A stretch of DNA of 64,000 bases from Cellulomonas sp. KH9 (GTDB lineage Bacteria; Actinomycetota; Actinomycetes; Actinomycetales; Cellulomonadaceae): the NCBI RefSeq assembly GCF_900114185.1, contig NZ_FOSE01000002.1, positions 1,909 to 65,908 of the forward strand. Reading direction: 5' to 3'. This document shows positions 1 through 8,251 of this stretch, one piece after another. The notes below the pieces were generated by a model. It saw only the letters and a list, made by a program, of their open reading frames with translations. It searched no databases and was not told where the DNA came from. The first letter of the stretch is position 1, and each line of letters begins with the position of its first letter. The position numbers were made by a program, and so were the translations under genes.

Positions 1-1071
1 TCCGAGCGCCCGTCCTTCGGTGACCGCGCGGGTCGTCCCGCAGGCGGCAGCCGTCCGTACGGGAGGGATGCGCGGCCCGCGACGGGCGGCGCCCCCCGCT
101 TCGGCGACCGTGCCACCGCCCGCCCGACGCCCGACGAGCGCGAGGCCCGGGTCCCGGACCCCGTGATCCCGGAGGACGTGACGTTCTCGATGCTCGACCG
201 CGACGCACGGGGGCCGCTGCGGACGCTGAGCAAGGAGAACGCGGAGCGCGTGGGCCGCCACCTGGTCATGGTCGGACGGCTCATCGACGAGGACCCCGAG
301 GCCGCGTACGAGCACGCACAGGCCGCGGTGCGCCGCGCCGGGCGCGTGGACGTCGTGCGCGAGGCCGCCGGGCTCGCGGCGTACCGCACCGGTCGGTACG
401 CCGAGGCGCTGCGAGAGCTGCGCACGGTGCGACGGCTCAACGGCTCGTCCGAGCACCTGGCCGTGATGGCGGACTGCGAGCGAGGCCTGGGTCGCCCCGA
501 GCGGGCGATCACCCTCTCGCAGGAGCCTGAGGCGCAGACGCTCCCGGCGGACACGCAGATCGAGATGGCGATGGTCGTCAGCGGTGCGCGTCTCGACCTC
601 GGCCAGGCCGAGGCCGCCGTCGCGGCGCTCTCCGCACCCCTGGTCCGCGCGGCGCGCGGGCTCCTTGCCGCCCGCGTCGCGCAGGCTCGCGCAGCGGCCC
701 TCGAGGCCGCCGGCCGTCCGGACGACGCCGCTGCCGAGCTCGCCGCGTACCCGCAGGAGATCCTCGACGAGGCCGCGGGCAACGTCACGCAGGACGAGGA
801 CGTCGTGGTCTACGACCTGGCGGACGAGCCCGCCGAGGATCACGAGCCGGCCGCGGGGTCATCGACGCAGGACGAGACCGAGGAGGACGTCCCTGACGAG
901 GACGTGTCCGAGGACGTGCTCGACGAGGACGTGTCCGAGGACGTCGCCGACGAGGACGGCCGGGCCGGCGAGGTCGAGCCCGAGCCGCAGCCTGCGCCCA
1001 TGCCCGCGACCGACGTCGCCACCGACGTCGCGGACGGGGAGGGCGACGGACCCGCGGAGGGGGCGCGGTGA
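1..1071 (+). CDS. TPR-like protein with RG/GDR-rich N-terminus and acidic tail (5' end outside window)
   Basis: The frame is open from base 1, so the gene starts upstream; a GTG at 163 is possible but the open frame before it encodes a plausible low-complexity stretch with repeated RPxxGDR-like motifs. From about base 180 the protein is an alpha-helical, alanine/arginine-rich region with paired helices resembling tetratricopeptide repeats (YEHAQAAVRRAG, YAEALRELRTV). The last 90 residues are very acidic and include a 9-residue tandem repeat. TPR-like proteins of this kind sit next to a HAD phosphatase and tlyA in actinobacteria (cf. Rv1691). The stop overlaps the next gene's GTG by 4 bases, implying translational coupling. 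Molecular role unknown; a protein-protein interaction scaffold is inference. Confidence 0.75.
   Translation, partial: SERPSFGDRAGRPAGGSRPYGRDARPATGGAPRFGDRATARPTPDEREARVPDPVIPEDVTFSMLDRDARGPLRTLSKENAERVGRHLVMVGRLIDEDPEAAYEHAQAAVRRAGRVDVVREAAGLAAYRTGRYAEALRELRTVRRLNGSSEHLAVMADCERGLGRPERAITLSQEPEAQTLPADTQIEMAMVVSGARLDLGQAEAAVAALSAPLVRAARGLLAARVAQARAAALEAAGRPDDAAAELAAYPQEILDEAAGNVTQDEDVVVYDLADEPAEDHEPAAGSSTQDETEEDVPDEDVSEDVLDEDVSEDVADEDGRAGEVEPEPQPAPMPATDVATDVADGEGDGPAEGAR
895..959 (+). repeat. 27-bp in-frame tandem repeat, about 2.4 copies
   Basis: Copies begin at 895, 922 and (partial) 949. Each encodes nine residues, DEDVSEDV followed by L or A, so the repeat lengthens the acidic tail of the TPR-like protein without shifting the frame. 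Copy number could vary between strains. Confidence 0.8.
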
Positions 1072-2081
1072 GCGCGCGCGGCCTGATCGGCTGCGACGTG
1101 CCGCTCGCCGAGCGGTACGACCTGGCGCTCGTGGACCTGGACGGCGTCGCGTACCGGGGGCACCACCCTATCGACGGCGCCGCCGAGGGGTTGGCGGGTG
1201 CACGTGCCGCGGGCATGCGGCTCGTCTTCGTGACGAACAACGCGTCACGCGAGCCGGAGGCGGTCGCCGAGCAGCTGACGGGGCTCGACATCCCGACGCG
1301 GCCCGACGAGGTGATGACGGCGGCGCAGGCGGCCGCCGAGCTCCTCGCGACGCGGGTGCCGGCTGGTGAGCCGGTGCTCGTCGTCGGCGGGGCAGGGCTG
1401 CACACGGCGGTGGCGGCGAAGGGCTACCGCATCGTCGGGTCCGCGGACGACGAGCCCGTGGCCGTGGTGCAGGGCTATGCCGCGGACGTGGGCTGGACCC
1501 AGCTCGCCGAGGCCGCGTACGCCGTCCAGCGCGGTGCCTGGCACGTGGCGTCGAACCTCGACCTGAGCCTGCCGACGGCACGCGGGTTCGCGCCCGGCAA
1601 CGGTGCGCTGGTCGGTGCCGTGCGGGCCGCGACCGGTGTGGAGCCGTCGAGCGCCGGCAAGCCGTCGCCGACCATGTACCGCCTGGCCGTCGACCGTGCC
1701 GGGGCGAGCAGGCCGCTGGTCGTGGGGGACCGGCTCGACACCGACCTGGCCGGCGCGCGGGCGGGGGACATGCCGGGGCTGCACGTGCTCACGGGCGTGA
1801 GCACCGCGCGCGACGCCGTGCTCGCGGTGCTGGGCGAGCGACCGCACTACCTGGCCGCGGACCTGCGGGCGCTGCTCACGCCGCACCCCGAGCCCGCGGT
1901 CGACGCCGGGTGGTGGGTGTGCCGGGGGGCCGCCGCCCGCGTCGTGGACGCCGTCCTCGAGGTCGACGGGCTGCCCGACGACCCGGTGGACCTGGTGCGT
2001 GCCGCGTGCGCGGCCGCCTGGGACGCCGCGGACCGTGGTGCCGGCCCGGACCCGGCGTCGGTGCCCGAGCTGCTGCGCTGA
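1068..2081 (+). CDS. HAD-IIA family hydrolase (NagD/phosphoglycolate phosphatase-like)
   Basis: 337 aa. HAD motif I is LVDLDGVAYRG (Asp 23 nucleophile, Asp 25), motif II is FVTNNASR, then GKPSPTMY with the conserved Lys, and VVGDRLDTDL with the Mg-binding Asp residues. This order is typical of the class IIA HAD fold (NagD, PNPase, phosphoglycolate phosphatase). The substrate cannot be read from sequence. The C-terminal ~75 residues after the core are an actinobacterial extension of unknown function. The GTG start at 1068 overlaps the previous stop (GTGA). Confidence 0.9.
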   Translation: MSARGLIGCDVPLAERYDLALVDLDGVAYRGHHPIDGAAEGLAGARAAGMRLVFVTNNASREPEAVAEQLTGLDIPTRPDEVMTAAQAAAELLATRVPAGEPVLVVGGAGLHTAVAAKGYRIVGSADDEPVAVVQGYAADVGWTQLAEAAYAVQRGAWHVASNLDLSLPTARGFAPGNGALVGAVRAATGVEPSSAGKPSPTMYRLAVDRAGASRPLVVGDRLDTDLAGARAGDMPGLHVLTGVSTARDAVLAVLGERPHYLAADLRALLTPHPEPAVDAGWWVCRGAAARVVDAVLEVDGLPDDPVDLVRAACAAAWDAADRGAGPDPASVPELLR

Positions 2082-2134
2082 CCGCGCCGCCGCGCCGACC
2101 TGTGGGCGACCGCCCCGCGGCGGCGAGCGCCGGG

Positions 2135-2140
2135 TACCGT
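2135..2140 (+). promoter_or_regulatory. Candidate -10 box (TACCGT) for the tlyA-nadK-recN operon
   Basis: The 154-bp gap 2082-2235 holds TACCGT, matching the TANNNT hexamer seen before many genes here. A start near 2147 would give a leader of about 90 nt. No convincing -35 was seen. Confidence 0.4.
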
Positions 2141-2235
2141 GGGCGAGCGCGCGCCCGGCCGGTGCCGGCGGCACCCCCGGGTGCCGCGGCCCGGCCGCGG
2201 ACGGGCGTCCGTGGTGGTCGTGAGGAGGACGTGAC

Positions 2236-2418
2236 GTGAGCGAGCCCGTGCAGGAGCCGACGGTGCCGGGGGCGGTGCCGACCTCCGGCGACCCCGCCGT
2301 CGACGAGGCCCTGACCCGGCTCGCCGGCGTCGAGAAGCAGGACCTGCGCGTCCAGCTCACCACCTTCGAGGACGTGCACACGGCGCTCCAGGACCGGTTG
2401 GCGGACGCCGAGGGATGA
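2236..2418 (+). CDS. Conserved small acidic protein (60 aa) of the tlyA operon
   Basis: 60 aa, no cysteines, no membrane segment. The N-terminal 22 residues are proline-rich; the rest is predicted helical (DEALTRLAGVEKQDLRVQLTTFEDVHTALQDRL). A strong Shine-Dalgarno (GAGGAGG) precedes the GTG start and its stop overlaps the tlyA ATG. A small ORF sits in the same place in mycobacteria (Rv1693). The conserved position suggests a real gene linked to TlyA or the HAD enzyme; function unknown. Confidence 0.8.
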   Translation: MSEPVQEPTVPGAVPTSGDPAVDEALTRLAGVEKQDLRVQLTTFEDVHTALQDRLADAEG

Positions 2419-3308
2419 CGGCGACCATGACCAGGGCACGGCTCGACAGCGAGCTCGTCCGCCGAGGGCTCGCGCGCTCGCGCGGTCACGCGGCCCAGCT
2501 GCTCGCGTCCGGCCGCGTGCGGGTGGACGGTGCTGCCGTCCGCCGTGGCGCGACGACCGTCGACGACCGCCAGGACGTCCACGTCGAGACCGACCCCTCC
2601 GATCCCGGGTACGCCTCGCGGGCGGCGCACAAGCTCGCGGACGCCCTCGACGGGTACGGCACCGCGGGCCCGGTCGTGGCCGGCAGGCACTGCCTCGACG
2701 CCGGCGCCAGCACCGGCGGCTTCACGGACGTGCTGCTGCGTCGCGGCGCGGCTCACGTCGTCGCGGTCGACGTCGGGCACGGGCAGCTGGTGCCGCGGCT
2801 GCGCGACGACCCGCGGGTCGAGGTCCGGGAGCACGTCAACGTCCGGGACCTGCGGTCCGGTGACGTCGTCCCGGCGCCGGGCCTCGTGGTCGCCGACCTC
2901 TCCTTCATCTCGTTGACGCTCGTGATCGACCCGCTGCTGGCGGTGGCCGAGGACGCGGCCGACCTGGTGCTGCTCGTCAAGCCCCAGTTCGAGGTGGGCC
3001 GGGAGCGGCTCGGCTCCGACGGCGTGGTGCGCGACCCCCGGCTGTGGGCGGAAGCCGTGAAGACCGTGTGCGAGCGGGCCGTCGCGTCGGGTGCGGTGGT
3101 GCGCGACGTGCGCCCGAGCACGCTGCCCGGCACCCACGGGAACGTCGAGTTCGTGCTCTGGGCGCAGGGCCCGGGTGCGGCCGCCGCCGGTGCGTCCTCG
3201 TCGGACGTGGCAGCGGCCGTCGCCGCGGCCGTGGCGACCGCACTGGACCCCGACACGGTCCGTCACGGCGCTGGGCAGCGGGCATCGGGCGCCGGAGGTG
3301 CCCGGTGA
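2415..3308 (+). CDS. tlyA: TlyA family rRNA (cytidine-2'-O)-methyltransferase
   Basis: 297 aa. Residues ~6-60 form an S4 RNA-binding domain (RLDSELVRRGLARSRGHAAQLL); the rest is an FtsJ/RrmJ-like methyltransferase. SAM motif I is DAGASTGGFTDVLL (~95-108). Lys in AAHKLADAL, Asp in VVADLSF, Lys in LLVKPQFEVG and Glu in NVEFVLW fit the K-D-K-E tetrad. The family 2'-O-methylates 16S and/or 23S rRNA, and in mycobacteria this sets capreomycin susceptibility. ATG 2415 overlaps the previous stop; ATG 2427 is an alternative. The stop overlaps nadK (GTGA). Confidence 0.95.
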   Translation: MTATMTRARLDSELVRRGLARSRGHAAQLLASGRVRVDGAAVRRGATTVDDRQDVHVETDPSDPGYASRAAHKLADALDGYGTAGPVVAGRHCLDAGASTGGFTDVLLRRGAAHVVAVDVGHGQLVPRLRDDPRVEVREHVNVRDLRSGDVVPAPGLVVADLSFISLTLVIDPLLAVAEDAADLVLLVKPQFEVGRERLGSDGVVRDPRLWAEAVKTVCERAVASGAVVRDVRPSTLPGTHGNVEFVLWAQGPGAAAAGASSSDVAAAVAAAVATALDPDTVRHGAGQRASGAGGAR

Positions 3309-4177
3309 CGCGGCGTGCGCTCGTCGTCCGGCACAGCGGTCGGCCCGAGGCGCTGGACGCCACCGAGGCCGTGCTGCGCGCCCTGCGCGACGCGGACGTC
3401 GAACCGGTCACCGCGTCCCAGCACACGACCGCCGACGAGCTGCCGCCGTTCGAGCTGGCCGTCGTGCTCGGGGGGGACGGCACCATCCTGCGGGCCGCCG
3501 AGCTCACCCGGGGCACGGACGTGCCGCTGCTCGGTGTCAACCTCGGGCACGTGGGCTTCCTGGCCGAGATCGAGCCGGCGGACGTCGCGACCGCCGTGCA
3601 GCGCCTGGCGGACGGCGACTACGCGGTCGAGGAGCGCGTCACCCTGGACGTGCGGCTGGTCGACGCCGACGGCACGGTGCGGACCGCCTGGGCCCTCAAC
3701 GAGGCGGCGCTGGAGAAGACGGACCCCGCGCGGATGATCGAGGTGGTCGTCGAGGTCGACGGCCGTCCGCTGTCGTCGTTCGGCTGCGACGGTCTCATCG
3801 CCGCGTCCGCGACCGGCTCCACCGCGCACGCGTTCTCGGCCGGGGGGCCGGTCGTCTGGCCGGACGTGCGCGGGACCGTCATGGTGCCCCTGGCGGCGCA
3901 CACGCTCTTCGCCCGGCCGCTGGTCATGGGTCCGAGCAGCGTGCTGGCGGTGGAGGTCATCGAGCGGTCCCCGTCCACCGCGGTGGTCACCTGCGACGGG
4001 CGCCGGCAGCTACCCGTCGCGCGGGGGACCCGCATGGAGGTCAGCGTCAGCGACGTGCCCGTGCGGTTCGCACGGCTCTACCCCGCGCCGTTCACGACGC
4101 GGCTCGTCCAGAAGTTCGACCTGCCGGTCGTGGGCTGGCGCGGTGCCCGCAGCGGTGACGAGGACGGTACGTCGTGA
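3305..4177 (+). CDS. nadK: NAD kinase
   Basis: 290 aa. Phosphorylates NAD to NADP. The GGDG motif is at 56-59 (VLGGDGTILRAAE), followed by NLGHVGFLAE, the NEAALEK loop and the ATGSTAHAFSAGGP motif. I chose GTG 3305 because it overlaps the tlyA stop and gives the family's usual length; an open frame continuing upstream to 3044 overlaps tlyA and is not needed. The stop overlaps recN. The tlyA-nadK-recN order is common in actinobacteria and Firmicutes. Confidence 0.96.
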   Translation: MTRRALVVRHSGRPEALDATEAVLRALRDADVEPVTASQHTTADELPPFELAVVLGGDGTILRAAELTRGTDVPLLGVNLGHVGFLAEIEPADVATAVQRLADGDYAVEERVTLDVRLVDADGTVRTAWALNEAALEKTDPARMIEVVVEVDGRPLSSFGCDGLIAASATGSTAHAFSAGGPVVWPDVRGTVMVPLAAHTLFARPLVMGPSSVLAVEVIERSPSTAVVTCDGRRQLPVARGTRMEVSVSDVPVRFARLYPAPFTTRLVQKFDLPVVGWRGARSGDEDGTS

Positions 4178-5910
4178 TCGACGAGATCCGGATCGAGGAC
4201 CTGGGCGTCATCGGGCGTGCGCACGTGCGGCTCGGCCCCGGCCTGACGGTGCTCACCGGTGAGACCGGTGCCGGCAAGACGATGGTGCTCACCGCGCTCG
4301 GGCTCCTCCTGGGCGGGCGCGCCGACCCGGCGACCGTGCGGACCGGCGCCGCGGGCGCCGCCGTGGAGGGGCGCGTCCTGCTGCCCGCGGGGTCGCCCGC
4401 GCTCGAGCGCGCCCGCGAGGCCGGTGCCGACGTGGACGACGACGGGTCGCTGGTCGTGCTGCGCACCGTCAGCGCCGGGACGCCCGACTCGCCGGGACGC
4501 TCCCGGGCCCACCTCGGCGGGCGGTCCGTGCCGCAGGGCGTCCTCGCGGAGATCGCCGAGGAGCTCGTGACGGTCCACGGCCAGGCCGACCAGATGCGGC
4601 TGCGCTCCGCCGCCCGGCAGCGCGCCGCCCTCGACGCGTTCGCGGGGCCCGCGCACGCCGAGGTGCTCGCGCGGCACGCCGCGACGTGGGCGCAGCGGGT
4701 GCGCGTGCAGGCGGAGCTCGACGACCGGGTCGCGCACGCCCAGGAGCGTGCCCGGGAGGCCGAGCTGCTGCGCCTGGGCCTGGCCGAGGTCGAGCGCGTC
4801 GCGCCGCAGCCCGGGGAGGACCTCGAGCTGGCCGCCGAGGCCGAGCGGCTCGGCAACGCCGAGGACCTGCGTGCCGCGGCCGCCGGGGCGCACGCCGCGC
4901 TCGTGGGGGACGAGGACGCGGCGGACGTGGGCGCCGCGGCCGTCGTGCTGGTCGAGGAGGCGCGGCGCTCCCTGGAGCACGCCGGGCACCACGACCGGGC
5001 GCTCGCCGACCTGGCGACCCGCGCCGCCGAGGCGGGGTACCTGCTGGCCGACCTCGCGGCCGAGCTCTCGGCGTACGCGCAGGACCTGCAGGCCGACCCG
5101 GCACGGCTCGACGCCGTGCAGCGCCGGCGTGCCGAGCTGACCGGCCTGACCCGCAGCTACGGCGAGGACGTCGCGGCCGTGCTCGCGTGGGCGCAGGACG
5201 CCTCGCAGCGGCTGCTGGACCTCGACGGCGGGCAGGAGCGCGTCGCCGAGCTCACGGAGCAGCGCGACGCGCTCGACGAGCGGCTGCGTGAGCTGGCCGC
5301 GACGATCACGGCCACCCGCACCGAGGCCGCCGTGCGGCTCGCGCAGGCGGTCACCGAGGAGCTGGCGAGCCTGGCCATGGGCGGGGCGCACCTCGAGGTC
5401 GTCGTGCGCCCGGCCGACGAGCCCGGCCCGCACGGTGCCGACCACGTCGAGATGCTGCTCGTCCCGCACGCGGGCGCCCCGGCGCGGGCGCTCGGCAAGG
5501 GGGCGTCGGGCGGTGAGCTCTCCCGCGTCATGCTCGCCCTCGAGGTCGCGCTCGCGACCGCGGACGGCTCCGGGGCGGCGACGCCCGGGACGTTCGTGTT
5601 CGACGAGGTCGACGCCGGCGTCGGCGGCCGCGCCGCGACGCAGGTCGGGGAGCGGCTCGCGCGGCTCGCGCAGGGCACGCAGGTGCTCGTCGTCACCCAC
5701 CTGGCGCAGGTCGCCGCCTTCGCCGACCGTCACCTGGTGGTCTCCAAGTCCGTGGCCGACGGCGTCGACGTGGTGACGGAGTCCGACGTGCGCGAGGTGG
5801 ACGGCGAGGAGCGGGTGCGCGAGCTGGCCCGGATGCTCTCCGGGCAGGACGACTCGGCCACGGCACGCGCGCACGCGGCGGAGCTGTTGGCCCAGTCCGT
5901 GGGACGATGA
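4174..5910 (+). CDS. recN: DNA repair protein RecN
   Basis: 578 aa, the usual RecN size. SMC-like ATPase acting in double-strand break repair. Walker A is GETGAGKT (29-36). A helical coiled-coil arm runs from about 150 to 390 and is rich in Ala/Glu/Arg. The ABC signature GASGGELSRVM and Walker B FVFDEVDAGVGG follow, then the H-loop VVTHLAQVAAFAD. The GTG start overlaps the nadK stop by 4 bases. Confidence 0.96.
   Translation: MIDEIRIEDLGVIGRAHVRLGPGLTVLTGETGAGKTMVLTALGLLLGGRADPATVRTGAAGAAVEGRVLLPAGSPALERAREAGADVDDDGSLVVLRTVSAGTPDSPGRSRAHLGGRSVPQGVLAEIAEELVTVHGQADQMRLRSAARQRAALDAFAGPAHAEVLARHAATWAQRVRVQAELDDRVAHAQERAREAELLRLGLAEVERVAPQPGEDLELAAEAERLGNAEDLRAAAAGAHAALVGDEDAADVGAAAVVLVEEARRSLEHAGHHDRALADLATRAAEAGYLLADLAAELSAYAQDLQADPARLDAVQRRRAELTGLTRSYGEDVAAVLAWAQDASQRLLDLDGGQERVAELTEQRDALDERLRELAATITATRTEAAVRLAQAVTEELASLAMGGAHLEVVVRPADEPGPHGADHVEMLLVPHAGAPARALGKGASGGELSRVMLALEVALATADGSGAATPGTFVFDEVDAGVGGRAATQVGERLARLAQGTQVLVVTHLAQVAAFADRHLVVSKSVADGVDVVTESDVREVDGEERVRELARMLSGQDDSATARAHAAELLAQSVGR
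5903..5908 (+). promoter_or_regulatory. Candidate leaderless -10 (GACGAT) for steA
   Basis: GACGAT lies at the 3' end of recN, 8 nt before the steA ATG. It differs from TACGAT by one base. Spacing matches other leaderless-type starts in the window. Confidence 0.3.
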
Positions 5911-5916
5911 TCCGCG

Positions 5917-7104
5917 ATGAGAGTCTCCCTTCGCCGCCGCACGCCCGCGACCGATGATGCCGAGGTCGTCGGCCCTGCCCGTGTCGACCCCCGCACCAAG
6001 GCGCTGACCAAGCGGCTCAAGCCCGGCGACATCGCCGTGATCGACCACCTCGACCTGGACCGCGTGTCCGCCGAGGCGCTCGTCGCGTGCCAGCCCGCCG
6101 CCGTCCTCAACGCCGCCAAGTCGACGTCCGGCCGCTACCCCAACCTCGGGCCCGAGATCCTCGTCGAGGCGGGCATCCCGCTGATCGACGACCTCGGTCC
6201 CGACGTCATGGCGATCACCGAGGGTCGTGTGCTGCGGGTCGTCGACAACGCCGTCCACGACGGTGACACGCTCGTCGCCGAGGGCGTCGCCCAGACCGCG
6301 CAGAGCGTGGCGGCGACGATGGCCGAGGCGCGCGAGGGGCTGTCGGTGCAGCTGGAGTCCTTCGCGGCCAACACGATGGACTACCTGCGCCGGGAGCGTG
6401 AGCTCCTGCTCGACGGCGTCGGGGTGCCGGACATCGACACGCGCATCGAGGGTCGTCAGGTCCTCATCGTCGTGCGGGGCTACCACTACAAGGAGGACCT
6501 CGTCACGCTGCGTCCGTACATCCGCGAGTACCGGCCGGTGCTCATCGGGGTGGACGGCGGCGCCGACGCGATCCTCGACGCCGGCTGGCGACCCGACATG
6601 GTCGTCGGCGACATGGACTCGGTGTCCGACCGGGCGCTGCGGTGCGGCGCCGAGATCGTGGTGCACGCCTACCGTGACGGCCGCGCGCCGGGCATCGCCC
6701 GCGTCGAGGAGCTCGGCGTGCCGTACGTGGTGTTCCCCGCCACGGGCACCAGCGAGGACGTGGCGATGCTGCTGGCCGACGACAAGGGCGCCGAGCTCAT
6801 CGTCGCGGTCGGCACGCACGCCACCCTCGTGGAGTTCCTCGACAAGGGCCGCTCCGGCATGGCCAGCACGTTCCTCACCCGGCTGCGCGTCGGCGGCAAG
6901 CTCGTCGACGCCAAGGGTGTGTCCCAGCTCTACCAGCACCGCATCTCCAACGTGCAGCTGACGCTGCTCGTCATGGCAGGGCTGCTGGCACTCGGCGTGG
7001 CGCTGGCCTCCACGGCCGCCGGGCAGACCCTGATCGGCCTCGTCGGTGCGCGCGTCGACGACCTGCTGTCGTGGGTCGGCTCGCTGCTCGGCGGATCGCC
7101 GTGA
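5917..7104 (+). CDS. steA: Putative cytokinetic ring protein SteA
   Basis: 395 aa. The central region resembles a thiamin pyrophosphokinase catalytic fold (LIGVDGGADAILDAG and VVGDMDSVSD, ~205-240), preceded by a conserved actinobacterial domain (LTKRLKPGDIAVIDHLDLDRVSAEAL). One transmembrane segment lies near the C-terminus (VQLTLLVMAGLLALGVALA). SteA was described in corynebacteria as a division-site protein that acts with SteB in daughter-cell separation. It is probably not a true TPP-synthesising enzyme, because it is membrane-anchored and paired with steB. Start: ATG 5917, six bases after the recN stop. Confidence 0.88.
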   Translation: MRVSLRRRTPATDDAEVVGPARVDPRTKALTKRLKPGDIAVIDHLDLDRVSAEALVACQPAAVLNAAKSTSGRYPNLGPEILVEAGIPLIDDLGPDVMAITEGRVLRVVDNAVHDGDTLVAEGVAQTAQSVAATMAEAREGLSVQLESFAANTMDYLRRERELLLDGVGVPDIDTRIEGRQVLIVVRGYHYKEDLVTLRPYIREYRPVLIGVDGGADAILDAGWRPDMVVGDMDSVSDRALRCGAEIVVHAYRDGRAPGIARVEELGVPYVVFPATGTSEDVAMLLADDKGAELIVAVGTHATLVEFLDKGRSGMASTFLTRLRVGGKLVDAKGVSQLYQHRISNVQLTLLVMAGLLALGVALASTAAGQTLIGLVGARVDDLLSWVGSLLGGSP

Positions 7105-7201
7105 CCGCCCCCGCCCGCCGCGCCCCCGACCCCGGCCTGCGCGGCGCCCCGTTCGCACGTCCCGCCGCGATCCGTCGCGCACCCGACCGAGAGCACACCC
7201 C

Positions 7202-8251
7202 GTGATCGACTTCCGGTACCACATCGTCTCCCTCATCTCCGTGTTCCTCGCGCTCGCCGTCGGCATCGCCCTCGGCGCCGGCCCGCTGAAGGAGACCATC
7301 GGCGACACCCTGACCGGCCAGGTCGAGGCGCTGCGCGCCGAGAAGGAGGGCCTGCGATCCGAGCTGGACCGCACCGGCGGCGACCTGGCCGCCGCGAACG
7401 CGTTCGCCTCCGCCTCCGGGGAGCGCCTGCTCGCGGGCGCCCTGACCGACCGTCGCGTCGCGCTGGTGCTCGTCGACGACGTCCCCGAGGACGACGTCGC
7501 GGCGCTCGTCGAGCGGTTCACCCAGGCCGGTGCCGAGATCTCGGCGACGGTGACGGTGGACGAGGCGTGGACCGACCCCGCGATGGCGACGTACCGCCGG
7601 ACCCTGGCGGGCACGGTCATGTCCTACCTCGACCAGCCGCCGGCAGCCGACGCCGGTGCGGACGCCGAGCTCGCCGAGGCGCTCGTCTCCGGGCTCGTCG
7701 GCGCCGACTCCGCGGCGCCCGACACGCTGTCGGAGAACGCATCGTCCCTGCTCGACGTGCTCGCGGCGGGTGACCGGCCGCTGGTGTCGTACGCCCAGGA
7801 CGTGACCCGCCCGGCGGACGCCGTGGTGGTCGTCGCCGGTACGCCGGCCGAGCCGGCGGACAGCGACGCGACGGCCGCGCCGACGCCCGTGACCTTCGAC
7901 GCCCAGCTCGCGCTGGCGGCCGCGGCCCAGCGGCTCTCCGAAGGGGCCGTCGTCGCCGGGACCGGGACGGACGGCGACGACCTGGTCGCCGCCGTGCGCG
8001 GTGACGACGCGCTCGCCGACACCGTGACCACCGTCGCCGACGTCGCGATCGTCAGCGGGCAGGTGGTGGTGCCGCTCGCGCTCGCCGCCGCGATCGCCGA
8101 CCAGCCCGGGCACTACGGCTACGGGGACGGGCTGGAGACGCTGCCGCCGGCGGTCCAGCTCCCGCCCGTGGACCGCACGCCCGTCGTGCCCGAGACCGAC
8201 GACGCCGGCGCGCAGGGCGAGGTGCCCGACCCGGCCGGCGGTGAGGGATGA
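7202..8251 (+). CDS. steB: SteB/MctB-like membrane-anchored protein (annotated 'copper transporter')
   Basis: 349 aa. Starts with the family hallmark MIDFRYHIVSLISVFLALAV, a single N-terminal transmembrane helix, then a coiled-coil stretch (~40-75, EALRAEKEGLRSELDRTGGDL) and a large, probably extracytoplasmic alpha/beta domain. The Mycobacterium homologue (MctB, Rv1698) was proposed to be involved in copper efflux; the corynebacterial SteB works with SteA in cell separation. The copper label rests on the family only. GTG 7202 was chosen because the hallmark starts there. The stop overlaps the next ATG. Confidence 0.88.
   Translation: MIDFRYHIVSLISVFLALAVGIALGAGPLKETIGDTLTGQVEALRAEKEGLRSELDRTGGDLAAANAFASASGERLLAGALTDRRVALVLVDDVPEDDVAALVERFTQAGAEISATVTVDEAWTDPAMATYRRTLAGTVMSYLDQPPAADAGADAELAEALVSGLVGADSAAPDTLSENASSLLDVLAAGDRPLVSYAQDVTRPADAVVVVAGTPAEPADSDATAAPTPVTFDAQLALAAAAQRLSEGAVVAGTGTDGDDLVAAVRGDDALADTVTTVADVAIVSGQVVVPLALAAAIADQPGHYGYGDGLETLPPAVQLPPVDRTPVVPETDDAGAQGEVPDPAGGEG

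Noticed and set aside
3044-3304. N-terminal extension of NAD kinase
   Set aside because: Arg/Gly-rich, overlaps tlyA, and GTG 3305 gives the usual length and a standard start/stop overlap.
5917-7104. Thiamin pyrophosphokinase for the steA product
   Set aside because: The TPK-like fold is present, but the membrane anchor, extra N-terminal domain and steB neighbour fit SteA.
4078-7620. 1180-codon open frame on the minus strand
   Set aside because: It lies opposite nadK, recN and steA, which have clear family motifs. Long antisense frames are an artefact of very high GC.
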